A stretch of 64,000 bases of DNA, taken from assembly GCF_005222485.1 (NCBI RefSeq), contig NZ_CP029078.1, positions 1,702,001 to 1,766,000 of the forward strand, given 5' to 3'. The translations under genes were made by a program, and so were the position numbers. This document shows, one piece after another, positions 1-9,338 of this stretch. The DNA comes from Streptomyces griseoviridis (GTDB taxonomy: Bacteria; Actinomycetota; Actinomycetes; Streptomycetales; Streptomycetaceae). The notes beneath the pieces were generated by a model, which was not told the origin of the DNA, searched no databases, and saw only the letters and a list, made by a program, of their open reading frames with translations. Position 1 is the first letter of the stretch, and each line of letters begins with the position of its first letter.

Positions 1-2
1 GG

Positions 3-167
3 GTCGAGGCGGAGCGTCGACACTTCGCCGAAGATCCGTCCAGGCCCTTCGCGGACACCCTGGTACGGCAGGGGCAGGAGGGGTACGAGGTGCTCTCGGG
101 GCCGGTGCGCACGGCTGGACCGGACCAGGATCTCACGCAGGGTGACGGACCATCCGCAATGTGCTGA
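3..167 (+). CDS. C-terminal fragment of an unidentified protein
   Basis: Reading frame 3 is open from the window edge to a TGA at 165-167. It gives about 54 residues rich in Glu, Arg and Asp and ending SAMC. Third positions are mostly G or C, as expected of real Streptomyces coding sequence, and a hairpin terminator follows downstream. The start lies outside the window and I recognise no family, so this is only a probable tail of a plus-strand gene. Confidence 0.45.
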   Translation, partial: VEAERRHFAEDPSRPFADTLVRQGQEGYEVLSGPVRTAGPDQDLTQGDGPSAMC

Positions 168-283
168 ACTTGTGAAGGCCGCCGCGCGGGAACTTCTCGG
201 AGTGCCCCAACTCCGCTTGACCGAGGGGCCGTACAGGACTTACGTTCTGGATGTGCGGCCCTGCGAAGCCGCCCGTCAGACGC

Positions 284-319
284 GAAGCCCCCGGTTGTTC
301 CCCCGTGATCGGGGGCTTC
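284..319 (+). terminator. Hairpin terminator upstream of the AAA ATPase gene
   Basis: GAAGCCCCCG at 284-293 pairs perfectly with CGGGGGCTTC at 310-319 around a 16-nt loop. It lies about 115 nt after the stop of the partial gene and well before the AAA start, so it probably ends the upstream transcript. There is no U tract, as is common in Streptomyces. Confidence 0.7.
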
Positions 320-435
320 GTTCTGCCCTGAGCCGGGTTCTCCGGCCCCCGGATGGCGTGTTCTGCTCACCCTCGGTCACCGTCCGAAGTGCGCCCCATC
401 CGCTCCCACCTCGTCAAACGTCCTGTGCGGCACCC

Positions 436-465
436 TTCGGCGAGCGACACCCACGCGGGTACGAT
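436..465 (+). promoter_or_regulatory. Possible promoter of the AAA ATPase gene
   Basis: A TACGAT hexamer at 460-465 could be a -10 box, with a weak TTCGGC at 436-441 spaced 18 nt upstream. The -35 match is poor, so this is only a candidate. The rest of 320-596 shows no convincing gene. Confidence 0.25.
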
Positions 466-596
466 GCCCTCGGTGCGACCTACCGACTGCTCCGCGCACC
501 GCAACTCCGGTCCGCGGCACGGCGGTTCGATCAAGGCGGCCCGACGGGTACCAGCCCGCGGGCCAACCGACGGGGGCACGGTTTGTGGGGGACGTG

Positions 597-2471
597 ATGG
601 ACTTCGGCACGCGGGGCCCCGAGGCCCCGGCCGACCTCGCCTGGCTGCGAGGCGTGGACGCCTACACCATGGGCGCCTATCCACAGGCGGAGGAGGAGTT
701 CAGGGCCGCGGTCCGCTCCGACCCCGGGATGGCGGACGGCTGGCTCGGACTGCACGCGCTGCGGGTCGACACCACGACCGCGCTGCTGCGGATGTTCCGC
801 CACCGCGACCGCTTCGGCGAACAGCGGGCCAGGCACCGCCGCTCCCTCAACTCCTGGTACTGGCTCGGCTGGTGGGTGCAGCCGGTGCTGGAGAGCCCGC
901 GCGACCTGCTGCTCGCGCACGCCTCCCACTGGCTGGACGGCCGCCACGTACCGGAGTTGGACCGGGCCCTCGCCGGGCTGCCGCCGGTGGACACCGACCA
1001 CCAGGTCCGCTTCCTGCACGCCTGCCGGGCCTATCTGGTCAAGGACTGGGAGCAACTGGTCCGGCACACCGACCCGTTGATCGACGACAGTCTGCTCGGC
1101 ATCGAGGCGGGTCTCTTCGGCGGCATGGCCCGGGTCCGCCTGGAGATGTACGGGCAGGCCGAGCCGCTGCTGTCGGCCGCGCTGATGCGCTGCCGCAGTG
1201 AGCAGCCGCAGCGCAAGGAGCTGCGCTACTGGCTGGCCCGCGCCCACGAGGGCACCGGGCGTTCGGCCGCCGCGCTCCCCCTGTACCGGGCGGTGCACCG
1301 GGTCGACCCGGCGTTCATGGACACCTCGGCGCGGCTCACCGCGATCTCCGAGGGCGACGGCTACGACGACACCTCCGAGGCCGCCGACCTGGCCGCGATC
1401 ACTCTCTCCGGTGCCCAGGACGTGCTGGAGGGCCCCGAGGGATTCGACCCGCTGTTCGGGCCCGAGGGCAGGGACCTGCGGCTGTCCGAGCCCGACCTGC
1501 CGCCGGTCGGGCCACTGCCGTCGTCGACCGATCCCGCGGTGCGCGACCGCGGCCTGGTGACGGCCGGGCCACCGCTGCCGGCCGGTCCGACCGACCCCGC
1601 CTTACTCGAGCAGGCGCTCGCCGAACTGGAGCGCATGGTCGGCCTCGAGCCGGTGAAACGCCAGGTCAAGGCGTTGTCGGCGCAGTTGAACATGGCCCGC
1701 CTACGGGCCGGGCAGGGGCTGCCCGTGCAGCCTCCGAAACGGCACTTCGTCTTCTCGGGACCCTCGGGCACCGGCAAGACCACGGTCGCCCGCATCCTGG
1801 GCCGGGTCTTCTACGCCCTCGGGCTGCTCGGCGGCGACCACCTCGTGGAGGCGCAGCGGGCCGATCTGGTCGGCGAGTACCTCGGGCAGACCGCCGTCAA
1901 GGCCAATGAGCTGATCGACTCGGCGATCGGCGGGGTCCTCTTCGTCGACGAGGCGTACTCGCTCTCCAACACCGGCTACGGCAAGGGCGACGCGTACGGC
2001 GACGAGGCGTTGCAGGTGCTGCTGAAGCGGGCCGAGGACAACCGGGACCATCTCGTGGTGATCCTCGCGGGATACCCCGAGGGCATGGACCGGCTGCTCG
2101 CCGCGAACCCCGGCCTGTCGTCCCGGTTCACCACGCGCGTCGACTTCCCGTCCTACCGGCCGCTCGAACTGACGTCGATCGGGGAGGTGCTGGCCACCGA
2201 GAACGGTGACGTGTGGGACGAGGAGACCCTCGACGAGCTGCGTTCGATCGCCGGGCACGTGGTCGACCAGGGGTGGATCGACGAGCTGGGCAACGGGCGG
2301 TTCCTGCGGACGCTGTACGAGAAGAGCTGCGCGTACCGGGATCTGCGGCTGTCGACGTACCCGGGGGTGCTGTCCCGTGACGACCTGTCGACGCTGCGGC
2401 TGCCCGATCTGATGCAGGCGTACGGCGAGGTGCTGTCCGGGCGGGGGCCGCAGGATCCCGCCGGGATGTGA
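597..2471 (+). CDS. TPR-like plus CbbX/SpoVK-type AAA+ ATPase (EccA-like)
   Basis: A two-part protein of 624 residues. The N-terminal ~300 residues are helical and TPR-like (AYPQAEEEFRAAVRSDPGMA, then LSAALMRCRSEQPQRKELRY). The C-terminal half is a CbbX/SpoVK-family AAA+ module with Walker A GPSGTGKTT near residues 388-396 and Walker B VLFVDEAYSL with its Asp near 451. This architecture resembles EccA ATPases of type VII secretion, but no ESX genes lie nearby, so the substrate is unknown. I chose ATG 597 because GGGGA at 587-591 sits 5 nt upstream; GTG at 594 or 585 is possible. It converges on a minus-strand CNNM gene across a shared hairpin. Confidence 0.9.
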   Translation: MDFGTRGPEAPADLAWLRGVDAYTMGAYPQAEEEFRAAVRSDPGMADGWLGLHALRVDTTTALLRMFRHRDRFGEQRARHRRSLNSWYWLGWWVQPVLESPRDLLLAHASHWLDGRHVPELDRALAGLPPVDTDHQVRFLHACRAYLVKDWEQLVRHTDPLIDDSLLGIEAGLFGGMARVRLEMYGQAEPLLSAALMRCRSEQPQRKELRYWLARAHEGTGRSAAALPLYRAVHRVDPAFMDTSARLTAISEGDGYDDTSEAADLAAITLSGAQDVLEGPEGFDPLFGPEGRDLRLSEPDLPPVGPLPSSTDPAVRDRGLVTAGPPLPAGPTDPALLEQALAELERMVGLEPVKRQVKALSAQLNMARLRAGQGLPVQPPKRHFVFSGPSGTGKTTVARILGRVFYALGLLGGDHLVEAQRADLVGEYLGQTAVKANELIDSAIGGVLFVDEAYSLSNTGYGKGDAYGDEALQVLLKRAEDNRDHLVVILAGYPEGMDRLLAANPGLSSRFTTRVDFPSYRPLELTSIGEVLATENGDVWDEETLDELRSIAGHVVDQGWIDELGNGRFLRTLYEKSCAYRDLRLSTYPGVLSRDDLSTLRLPDLMQAYGEVLSGRGPQDPAGM

Positions 2472-2482
2472 CGTCCCGCGAG

Positions 2483-2521
2483 GGTGGGGGCGGGGCCGCC
2501 GGCGCGGAGACCGCCCCCACC
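2483..2521. terminator. Bidirectional terminator between convergent genes
   Basis: GGTGGGGGCGG at 2483-2493 pairs perfectly with CCGCCCCCACC at 2511-2521. It lies 11 nt after the AAA stop and 6 nt past the stop of the convergent CNNM gene, so it can serve both strands. Confidence 0.75.
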
Positions 2522-2527
2522 GCCGCG

Positions 2528-3571
2528 TCAGCTCGCCACCGACAGGGGCGGCTGGTGGTGGGCGGGGTCGGTGACCTCACCCACCAGGAGTTCCAGCACG
2601 TCCTCCAGGGCCACCAGGCCGAGGACCCGGCCCGAGGCGTCCGCCACCTGCGCGAGGTGGGTGGCGGCGCGGCGCATGACCGTCAGGGCGTCGTCGAGCG
2701 GGAGTTCCGGCCTGAGCGTCGTCATCGGACGCCACAGGTGCTGCGGCACCGCGCGGTCGGACTCCTCCACGTCGAGGACGTCCTTCACATGCAGATAGCC
2801 CATGAAGACGCCGTTGTCGGCGGCGACCGGGAACCGGGAGAAGCCGGTGCGGGCGGTCAGCTCCACGATCCGGCCGGGCGTCACCGACGGGCTGACCGTG
2901 ATCAGGGAGTCGCGGGTCAGCAGGACGTCGGTGACCGGGCGGGAGCCCAGTTCCAGCGCGTCCTCCAGGCGCTCCTGCTCCTCGGGGCCCAGCAGCCCCG
3001 CCTGCCCCGAGTCCTCCACCAGGCGGTTGAGCTGCTCGCTGGTGAAGACGGCCTCGATCTCGTCCTTCGGCTCGACCCGGAAGAGACGGAGGATGCCCTG
3101 CGCGCAGAAGCCGAGGGCCGCCGTGATCGGCCGGCAGAGCCGGGCGAAGGCGACCAGACCGGGGCTGAGCCAGAGCGCGACCTTCTCCGGGGCGGCCATC
3201 GCGAGGTTCTTCGGGACCATCTCGCCGATGACGAGGTGGAAGAAGACCACGGCGGCGAGCGCCAGGACGAAGCCGAGCGGATGGATCAGGCCCTCGGGCA
3301 GGTACATCCACCCGAAGACCGGCTCCAGCAGGTGCGCGACCGTCGGCTCGGCGACCGCGCCGAGGGTGAGCGAGCAGACGGTGATGCCGAACTGGGCGGC
3401 GGCCATCATCTGCGGCAGCCGCTCCAGTCCGTGCAGGACCTGGCGGGCCCTGGCGGTGCCGAGCGGTTCGATCTGGCTGCGGCGGACCGAGACGAGCGCG
3501 AACTCGGCGCCGACGAAGAAGCCGTTGGCGAGCACGAGGAGCGCGGCGAACAGGAGTTGGAGCACGCTCAT
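2528..3571 (-). CDS. CNNM/CBS-domain membrane protein (short hemolysin-family paralogue)
   Basis: A 347-residue protein with an N-terminal CNNM transmembrane domain, beginning MSVLQLLFAALLVLANGFF, followed by a tandem CBS pair at roughly residues 200-330. Family members are linked to Mg2+/Co2+ efflux or homeostasis at the membrane. It lacks the C-terminal CorC_HlyC domain present in its neighbour, so the two are unequal paralogues that may form a heteromer. Its ATG overlaps the TGA of the upstream gene by 4 bp, implying translational coupling. Ion specificity cannot be read from sequence. Confidence 0.9.
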   Translation of the reverse strand: MSVLQLLFAALLVLANGFFVGAEFALVSVRRSQIEPLGTARARQVLHGLERLPQMMAAAQFGITVCSLTLGAVAEPTVAHLLEPVFGWMYLPEGLIHPLGFVLALAAVVFFHLVIGEMVPKNLAMAAPEKVALWLSPGLVAFARLCRPITAALGFCAQGILRLFRVEPKDEIEAVFTSEQLNRLVEDSGQAGLLGPEEQERLEDALELGSRPVTDVLLTRDSLITVSPSVTPGRIVELTARTGFSRFPVAADNGVFMGYLHVKDVLDVEESDRAVPQHLWRPMTTLRPELPLDDALTVMRRAATHLAQVADASGRVLGLVALEDVLELLVGEVTDPAHHQPPLSVAS

Positions 3572-4893
3572 CGGACGGCCTCCATGATCGGCGCGGTGCG
3601 CACCAGGCGGACCCGCTCGGCCCGGTAGTGGCCGACCCGGCGGACGGTGAGCCGCCAGCCGGGCAGCTCAGCCCGGTCGCCCGCGGCGGGGATCCGGCCG
3701 AGCAGATCGGCGACCAGGCCGGCGACGGTCTCGTACGGGCCCTCGGGCACGTCCAGACCTATCCGCTGGAGGATGTCGACCCGGCAGCTGCCGTCGGCGT
3801 CCCAGGCGGGCCTGCCGTCCTCGGGCGCGGCGGCGGCGAGTTCGGGCACGTCCTGGCCGTCGTGCTCGTCGCGGACCTCGCCGACGAGTTCCTCGACGAT
3901 GTCCTCCAGGGTGACCACGCCCGCGGTGCCGCCGTACTCGTCGACGACGACCGCGATGGGCTGTTCGCTGCGCAGCCTGGCCAGCAGCGGCTGGACCGGG
4001 AGCGTCTCGGGGACGAGCAGCGCCGGGCGGGCGATCCGGGCGGCCGAGGTGCGCAGCCGGTCGGGCACCGGGACGGCGAGCGCGTCCTTGAGGTGGACCA
4101 TGCCGACGACCTCGTCGATCCGCTCCCGGTAGACGGGGAAGCGGGAGAGGCCGGTGGCGCGGGTGAGGTTGACGACGTCCTCGGCGGTCGCCGACGCCTG
4201 GAGCGCGCTGACCTTCACCCGCGGCGTCATGACGTGCTGGGCGGTCAGTTCGGCCAGCGAAAGCGTCCGCACGAAGAGGTCGGCGGTGTCCTGTTCCAGG
4301 GCGCCGGCCTGGGCGGAGTGCCGGGCGAGGGAGACCAGTTCGCCGGGGGTGCGGGCGGAGGCCAGCTCGTCGGCGGGCTCCACGCCCAGGGCCCGCACCA
4401 GCCGGTTCGCGACCGTGTTCAGGGCCGCGATGACCGGTCTGAACAGCCGGGCGAAGGCGTGCTGCGGTCCTGCCACGAACCGGGCGACCTGCATCGGCCT
4501 CGAGACGGCCCAGTTCTTCGGGACGAGTTCGCCGATGACCATCTGCACGGCGGACGCCAGCAGCATGCCGACGACGACCGCGACTCCGGAGACGGCGCCC
4601 TCGGGGACGCCGACGGCCGCGAACGGGCCGCGCAGCAGCTCGGCGAGCGCGGGTTCGGCGAGCATGCCGACGACGAGGGAGGTGATGGTGATGCCGAGCT
4701 GGGTGCCGGAGAGCTGGAAGGACAGTTCCTTCAGCGACTCGACGACCGTACGGGCGCGTCGGTCGCCCTCGGCGGCGGCCTTCTCGGCGTCCGTGGCCTC
4801 GACGGTGACGAGGCCGAACTCGGCGGCCACGAAGAAGCCGTTGGCCAGGATCAGCAGGAACGCCGCTCCGAGGAGCAGCAGGGGGATGCTCAT
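3568..4893 (-). CDS. CNNM/CBS/CorC_HlyC membrane protein (full-length paralogue)
   Basis: A 441-residue paralogue of the next gene. The N-terminal CNNM domain (MSIPLLLLGAAFLLILANGF and further hydrophobic spans to about residue 180) is followed by two CBS motifs, including PIAVVVDEYGGTAGVVTLED near residues 310-330. A C-terminal CorC_HlyC module follows from about residue 365 (DILQRIGLDVPEGPYETVAG). The likely role is Mg2+/Co2+ transport or its regulation, by family. It is the first gene of a two-gene minus-strand operon and overlaps its partner by 4 bp. Confidence 0.9.
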   Translation of the reverse strand: MSIPLLLLGAAFLLILANGFFVAAEFGLVTVEATDAEKAAAEGDRRARTVVESLKELSFQLSGTQLGITITSLVVGMLAEPALAELLRGPFAAVGVPEGAVSGVAVVVGMLLASAVQMVIGELVPKNWAVSRPMQVARFVAGPQHAFARLFRPVIAALNTVANRLVRALGVEPADELASARTPGELVSLARHSAQAGALEQDTADLFVRTLSLAELTAQHVMTPRVKVSALQASATAEDVVNLTRATGLSRFPVYRERIDEVVGMVHLKDALAVPVPDRLRTSAARIARPALLVPETLPVQPLLARLRSEQPIAVVVDEYGGTAGVVTLEDIVEELVGEVRDEHDGQDVPELAAAAPEDGRPAWDADGSCRVDILQRIGLDVPEGPYETVAGLVADLLGRIPAAGDRAELPGWRLTVRRVGHYRAERVRLVRTAPIMEAVR

Positions 4894-5028
4894 GATGCCG
4901 CCGCCTCGATGGGTCGGGAGAGGGCGGCGCAGGTACTACAGGACGATCCGTCCATCGCTGGAGGGAGTCACTCCTCGGGTAGCAGGGAAAGCCGCCGCGG
5001 CCGGAGCGACCCGGCGGAGAACAGCGGC

Positions 5029-5055
5029 GGCGGAGGCGTGTGGGACGCCTCCGCC
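5029..5055 (-). terminator. Terminator of the rib-his-PH gene chain
   Basis: GGCGGAGGCGT at 5029-5039 pairs perfectly with ACGCCTCCGCC at 5045-5055 around a 5-nt loop. On the minus strand it lies about 50 nt beyond the stop of the PH-domain gene. The surrounding 4894-5105 stretch has no gene. Confidence 0.75.
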
Positions 5056-5105
5056 ACCAGATTAATCAAGACAGGGGCTCTCGCGGCAGGGTGGAAGGCC
5101 CGGAG

Positions 5106-5570
5106 TCAGCCCTGATGTTCCTGAGAATCTCCCGTGGAGCGGGATTCGGCCAGGGCGCGCAGGGCGCGCGCGTCGGCGATGGCGCGCTCGCGGGCGATGC
5201 CCGGCTGGATGCCGAGCACCGGCAGGCTGGTGCCGTCGCTGAGGTCGAGGAAGACCCAGGGGTCGCCCGGACGCAGGTTGACCTGGAGGATCTCGGCCCA
5301 GTCGAGACGGCGCCGGGTGGCGATGTTCTGGACGGTGACCCCGGTGTCGTCGGCGACGACCTTGACCCGGGCCAGCATCGCGAGGACGCCGAACAGCAGG
5401 GCGCCGGTCAGGATGAAGCTGAGGCGCTCGCCCGGGCCGAGCTGCTCCAGGGCGAGCGCGACCGCGGTGATGACCGCGAGGATCAGGACACCGGCGGTGA
5501 GCAGCACGGCGCGGGTGCGGCCCGGCCGGAAGGTGACGGGCAGGGCGGGCAGGTCGGACTGGTCGGACAT
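5106..5570 (-). CDS. Membrane-anchored PH-domain (bacterial PH) protein
   Basis: A 154-residue protein with two hydrophobic segments at about 22-42 and 50-68, then a beta-rich domain (VKVVADDTGVTVQNIATRRR, DWAEILQVNL) typical of the bacterial PH-like family. It is the last gene of the minus-strand chain, 14 nt after hisG. A different membrane PH-like protein sits inside the pyr operon of this window. The biochemical role is unknown; hisG linkage looks like a conserved neighbourhood rather than a pathway function. Confidence 0.85.
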   Translation of the reverse strand: MSDQSDLPALPVTFRPGRTRAVLLTAGVLILAVITAVALALEQLGPGERLSFILTGALLFGVLAMLARVKVVADDTGVTVQNIATRRRLDWAEILQVNLRPGDPWVFLDLSDGTSLPVLGIQPGIARERAIADARALRALAESRSTGDSQEHQG

Positions 5571-5584
5571 GGGTGGGGCGCCCC

Positions 5585-6442
5585 TCAGAGCCGGCAGGCG
5601 TGGATGGCCGTGGTCAGGATGGCCCGCGCGCCGATCTCGTAGAGGTCGTCCATGATCCGCTGGGCCTCCTTGGCGGGGACCATGGCGCGGACGGCGACCC
5701 AGCCCTCGTTGTGCAGCGGGGAGACGGTCGGGGACTCGAGGCCCGGGGTGAGGGCGACGGCCTTCTCCAGCTGCTCGACGCGGCAGTCGTAGTCCATCAT
5801 CACGTAGGTCCTGGCGACCAGGACGCCCTGGAGGCGGCGCAGGAACTGCTGGACCTTCGGCTCGGCGGAGTCGTCGGCGGGCGCCCCGGTGCGGCGGATG
5901 ACGATCGCCTCGGACTTCATGATGGGTTCGCCGAAGACTTCGAGGCCCGCGTTGCGCAGGCTGGTGCCGGTCTCGACGACGTCGGCGATGACCTCGGCGA
6001 CGCCCAGTTCGATGGCGGTCTCGACGGCGCCGTCGAGGTGGACGACGGAGGCGTCGATGCCGCTGTCGGCGAGGTGTTTGGCGACGATGCCCTCGTAGGA
6101 GGTGGCGACCGTCTTGCCGGTGAGGTCGTCGATGGCGCCGGCCTGGCCGGGCTTGGCGGCGAAGCGGAACGTGGAGCGGGCGAAGCCGAGCGGCAGGATC
6201 TCCTCGGCGTGGGCGTCGGAGTCGATGAGCAGGTCGCGGCCGGTGATGCCGATGTCGAGGCGTCCGGAGGAGACGTAGATCGCGATGTCGCGGGGGCGGA
6301 GGTAGAAGAACTCCACCTCGTTGACCGGGTCGACGATCCGCAGTTCCTTGGACTCGCGGCGCTGCTGGTAGCCGGCCTCATGCAGCATGTCCGCCGCAGG
6401 TCCTGACAGGGAACCCTTGTTGGGGACGGCGATGCGCAGCAT
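5585..6442 (-). CDS. hisG: ATP phosphoribosyltransferase
   Basis: Catalyses the first step of histidine biosynthesis, condensing ATP and PRPP to phosphoribosyl-ATP. It has 285 residues and begins MLRIAVPNKGSLSG, the usual HisG start. Substrate-binding segments include DIGITGRDLLID near residues 62-73. The C-terminal ~75 residues (VARTYVMMDYDCRVEQLEKA onward) form the HisG_C regulatory domain that binds histidine, so this is the long, feedback-inhibited form without HisZ. It lies downstream of hisE with a gap of about 67 nt. Confidence 0.97.
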   Translation of the reverse strand: MLRIAVPNKGSLSGPAADMLHEAGYQQRRESKELRIVDPVNEVEFFYLRPRDIAIYVSSGRLDIGITGRDLLIDSDAHAEEILPLGFARSTFRFAAKPGQAGAIDDLTGKTVATSYEGIVAKHLADSGIDASVVHLDGAVETAIELGVAEVIADVVETGTSLRNAGLEVFGEPIMKSEAIVIRRTGAPADDSAEPKVQQFLRRLQGVLVARTYVMMDYDCRVEQLEKAVALTPGLESPTVSPLHNEGWVAVRAMVPAKEAQRIMDDLYEIGARAILTTAIHACRL

Positions 6443-6509
6443 GAGGTCGGCTTCCTTCGCTCTGGGTGGGGCTGTGCGGTGGGTGGGGTACGGCGGGCGG
6501 GAGTCGCGT

Positions 6510-6782
6510 CTACAGATGGGAGTAGACGTCGTCGAGGGAGATCCCGCGGGCGACCATCATCACCTGGACGTGGTACAGCAGCTGCGAGATCTCCTCGGCG
6601 GCGGCTTCCTTGCCCTCGTACTCGGCGGCCATCCAGACTTCGGCGGCCTCCTCGACGACCTTCTTGCCGATGGCATGGACACCCTTGCCGACGAGTTCGG
6701 CGGTGCGGGAGGTGGCGGGGTCGCCGGTGGCTGCCTTGTGCTGGAGCTCGGTGAACAGCTCCTCGAACGTCTTCTTGGACAT
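6510..6782 (-). CDS. hisE: Phosphoribosyl-ATP pyrophosphatase
   Basis: Hydrolyses phosphoribosyl-ATP to phosphoribosyl-AMP, the second step of histidine synthesis. It has 90 residues, the normal length for a stand-alone HisE. The metal-binding helix [14 protein letters not shown] sits near residues 37-50, with a second acidic helix at EEISQLLYH. It lies between ribH (34 nt upstream) and hisG, so the first two histidine enzymes are encoded together but away from the main his cluster. Confidence 0.96.
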   Translation of the reverse strand: MSKKTFEELFTELQHKAATGDPATSRTAELVGKGVHAIGKKVVEEAAEVWMAAEYEGKEAAAEEISQLLYHVQVMMVARGISLDDVYSHL

Positions 6783-6816
6783 GGTGGTCCCACCCTAGCC
6801 GCTGTTCGGGGGCGAC

Positions 6817-7302
6817 TCAGCGCCAGGGTTCGGATACCGAGCGCAGGGTGGCCGCGGTCGCCACGGCGGCCGTCACCGCCTCGTGCCCCTTGTCCTCGTG
6901 CGAGCCCTCGATGCCGGCCCTGTCCAGGGCCTGTTCCTCGGTGTCGCAGGTCAGGACGCCGAAGCCGACGGGGACGCCGGTCTCGACGGAGACCTGGGTG
7001 AGGCCCTGGGTGACGCCCTGGCACACGTACTCGAAGTGCGGGGTGCCGCCGCGGATGACGACGCCGAGGGCGACGATCGCGTCGTAGCCCCGGCCCGCCA
7101 GTACCTTCGCGACGACCGGCAGCTCCCAGCTGCCGGGGACCCGCAGCAGGGTCGGCTCGTCGATGCCCAGGTCGTGCAGGGCGCGCAGGGCGCCGTCGAC
7201 GAGTCCGTCCATCACCTTCTCGTGCCACTGGGCCGCGATGACGGCGACCCGCAGGTCCCCCACGTCGCGTACGGACAGTTCGGGTGCGCCCTTGCCGCTC
7301 AC
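6817..7302 (-). CDS. ribH: 6,7-dimethyl-8-ribityllumazine synthase
   Basis: The penultimate enzyme of riboflavin synthesis: it condenses the pyrimidine intermediate with 3,4-dihydroxybutanone phosphate. It has 161 residues. Typical landmarks are [45 protein letters not shown] with the catalytic His near residue 91, and [16 protein letters not shown]. Lumazine synthases usually assemble into pentamers or icosahedra. It follows ribBA by 57 nt in the riboswitch-led operon. Confidence 0.97.
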   Translation of the reverse strand: MSGKGAPELSVRDVGDLRVAVIAAQWHEKVMDGLVDGALRALHDLGIDEPTLLRVPGSWELPVVAKVLAGRGYDAIVALGVVIRGGTPHFEYVCQGVTQGLTQVSVETGVPVGFGVLTCDTEEQALDRAGIEGSHEDKGHEAVTAAVATAATLRSVSEPWR

Positions 7303-7359
7303 GTTCTTCTCTCTCCTCGCTCGCCGACTTGCCGGGTTGCCGCTGGTTGCTTCTGGTTG

Positions 7360-8703
7360 CTACTGGTTGCCGCAGGTCGACCCGGTGGCCGCGGGGACCG
7401 TGGTGTCGGCGGTCTCCTCGGTCTCCTCGGTCTCCTCGGTCTCCTCGGGCAACCAGGGCAGATCGTGCCCCATCCGGTCCCGCTTGGTGCGCAGGTAACG
7501 GAGGTTGTGCTCGCCCGCCCGCACGGGCATCGGCTCGCGGCCGGTGATCCTGAGACCGTGGCGCAGCAGCGCGTCGGTCTTGTCGGGGTTGTTGGTCATC
7601 AGGCGGACGCTGCGGACGCCGAGGTCGGCCAGGATGCGGGCGCCCGCGCCGTAGTCGCGGGCGTCGGCGGGCAGGCCGAGTTCGAGGTTGGCGTCGAGGG
7701 TGTCGCGGCCCTGCTCCTGGAGTTCGTAGGCGCGCAGTTTGGAGAGCAGGCCGATGCCGCGCCCCTCGTGGCCGCGCAGGTAGACGACGACGCCCCGGCC
7801 CTCGCGCTGGATGCGGCCGAGCGCGGTGTCGAGCTGGGGGCCGCAGTCGCAGCGCAGGGAGGCGAAGACGTCTCCGGTGAGGCACTCGGAGTGGAGGCGG
7901 ACCACGACGTCCTCGCCGTCGCCGATCTCGCCGTGGACGAGGGCGACGTGTTCGACGCCGTCGACGGCGGAGCGGTAGCCGTAGGCGGTGAACGCGCCGT
8001 GCCGGGTGGGCAGGCGGACCTCGGCCTCGCGGCGGACGGTGGGTTCGGCGCTGCGGCGGTAGGCGATCAGGTCCTCGATGGAGATGATCGTCAGGCCGTG
8101 CTTGCGGGCGAACGGGATCAGTTCGGGCAGCCGGAGCATCCGGCCGTCCTCGCCCGCGATCTCGACGATGGCGCCGGCCGGGCGCAGGCCCGCGAGGCGG
8201 GCGAGGTCGACGGCGGCCTCGGTGTGGCCGTTGCGGGTGAGGACGCCGCCCGGCCTGGCGCGGAGCGGGAAGACGTGGCCGGGGCGCACCAGGTCGCCGG
8301 GTTCGGCGGTGCCGTCCGCGAGGAGGCGCAGGGTGGTGGCGCGGTCGGCGGCGGAGATGCCGGTGGTGACGCCGTGGGCGGGGCCCGCGTCGACGCTGAC
8401 GGTGAACGCGGTCTTCATCGACTCGGTGTTGTCGGCGACCATCTGCGGGAGGTGGAGCCGGTCGAGTTCGGCGCCTTCCATGGGGGCGCAGATCAGGCCG
8501 CGGCACTCGCTCATCATGAAGGCGACGATCTCGGGGGTGGCCTTCTCGGCGGCGATGACGAGGTCGCCCTCGTTCTCCCGGTCCTCGTCGTCGACGACCA
8601 CGACCGGGCGTCCGGCCGCGATGTCGGCGAGGGCGCGTTCGATCGGGTCGAGGGCCCACTGCTCGATGGCGTCGGGGTCGTGCGGGTGGGATGCCGTGCT
8701 CAT
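7360..8703 (-). CDS. ribBA: 3,4-dihydroxy-2-butanone-4-phosphate synthase / GTP cyclohydrolase II
   Basis: A bifunctional enzyme of 447 residues that starts both branches of riboflavin synthesis. The N-terminal DHBP synthase has the acidic motif [10 protein letters not shown] near residues 38-47 and [14 protein letters not shown]. The C-terminal GTP cyclohydrolase II has the zinc cysteines of SECLTGD and RCDC. The ATG at 8703 overlaps the ribM stop by 4 bp, which fixes the start. The C-terminus carries an in-frame tandem Glu-Glu-Thr repeat and a tail ending GSTCGNQ, unlikely to be part of the catalytic fold. Confidence 0.96.
   Translation of the reverse strand: MSTASHPHDPDAIEQWALDPIERALADIAAGRPVVVVDDEDRENEGDLVIAAEKATPEIVAFMMSECRGLICAPMEGAELDRLHLPQMVADNTESMKTAFTVSVDAGPAHGVTTGISAADRATTLRLLADGTAEPGDLVRPGHVFPLRARPGGVLTRNGHTEAAVDLARLAGLRPAGAIVEIAGEDGRMLRLPELIPFARKHGLTIISIEDLIAYRRSAEPTVRREAEVRLPTRHGAFTAYGYRSAVDGVEHVALVHGEIGDGEDVVVRLHSECLTGDVFASLRCDCGPQLDTALGRIQREGRGVVVYLRGHEGRGIGLLSKLRAYELQEQGRDTLDANLELGLPADARDYGAGARILADLGVRSVRLMTNNPDKTDALLRHGLRITGREPMPVRAGEHNLRYLRTKRDRMGHDLPWLPEETEETEETEETADTTVPAATGSTCGNQ
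7411..7448. repeat. Four-copy 9-bp tandem repeat in the ribBA 3' end
   Basis: The unit GGTCTCCTC is repeated four times without change and encodes (Glu-Glu-Thr)n on the minus strand. Just downstream, at 7341-7372, a second set of CTGGTTGC-like units lies around the stop codon and ribBA-ribH spacer. Both look like replication-slippage products. Confidence 0.85.
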
Positions 8704-9338
8704 GCCGGCGCTCCTTCCATGGTGGGCGGCGCGCCGGCTCGGGAGCGCAGCCACCAGTCGCGCAGGCCCCACAGGACGAGCGCGCCGTAGATGACGTAGA
8801 CGAAGCCGGAGAAGGCGTAGCCGTTGGCGAAGTTGAGGGGGACGCCCACCAGGTCGACCAGGAGCCAGGCGATCCAGAACTCGACCATGCCGCGGGCCTG
8901 CGCGTACATGGCGACGACGGTGCCGACGAAGATGTAGGCGTCCGGCCAGGGGTCCCAGGACAGGGTGGGGAAGGCCATGAAGAGGAGGGCGACGCCGACG
9001 GTTCCGGCGGCCGCGGCCGCCGCCATCGCGGCCCGCTCGCGCCAGGTGGCGAAGCGGGGGGCGATGTGGCCGTCCGCGCCGCCGCGGTTGCGGTTCCACT
9101 GCCACCAGCCGTACAGGGCGACGGCCATGACGACGACCTGCTTGCCCGCGCTGCCGGCGAGGTGGCCGTAGAAGGCGGCGAACAGGACGAGCCCGGAGAG
9201 GAACTGCACGGGCCAGGTCCACAGCGAGCGGCGCCAGCCGAGGGCGAGGGTGATCAGGCCGAGGATGTTGCCGACCATGTCGGACCAGATGATGTGCTGG
9301 CCGAAGAGGGTGAACGCCTCGGAGTTCAGCTCGTTCAC
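8700..9338 (-). CDS. ribM: RibM/PnuX-type riboflavin transporter (PnuC fold)
   Basis: An integral membrane protein of 212 residues with about seven hydrophobic segments and the PnuC-type motif YGWWQWNR. PnuC proteins move nicotinamide mononucleotide or riboside. The actinobacterial branch encoded inside rib operons behind an FMN riboswitch, RibM/PnuX of S. davawensis and Corynebacterium, moves riboflavin. Its position between ribE and ribBA, overlapping both by 4 bp, supports a flavin transporter. Automatic annotation would probably say PnuC. Confidence 0.88.
   Translation of the reverse strand: MNELNSEAFTLFGQHIIWSDMVGNILGLITLALGWRRSLWTWPVQFLSGLVLFAAFYGHLAGSAGKQVVVMAVALYGWWQWNRNRGGADGHIAPRFATWRERAAMAAAAAAGTVGVALLFMAFPTLSWDPWPDAYIFVGTVVAMYAQARGMVEFWIAWLLVDLVGVPLNFANGYAFSGFVYVIYGALVLWGLRDWWLRSRAGAPPTMEGAPA

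Noticed and set aside
142..597. Plus-strand frame before the AAA gene
   Set aside because: It runs through a hairpin terminator and shows no coding character after the first part; the fragment ending at 167 is in another frame.
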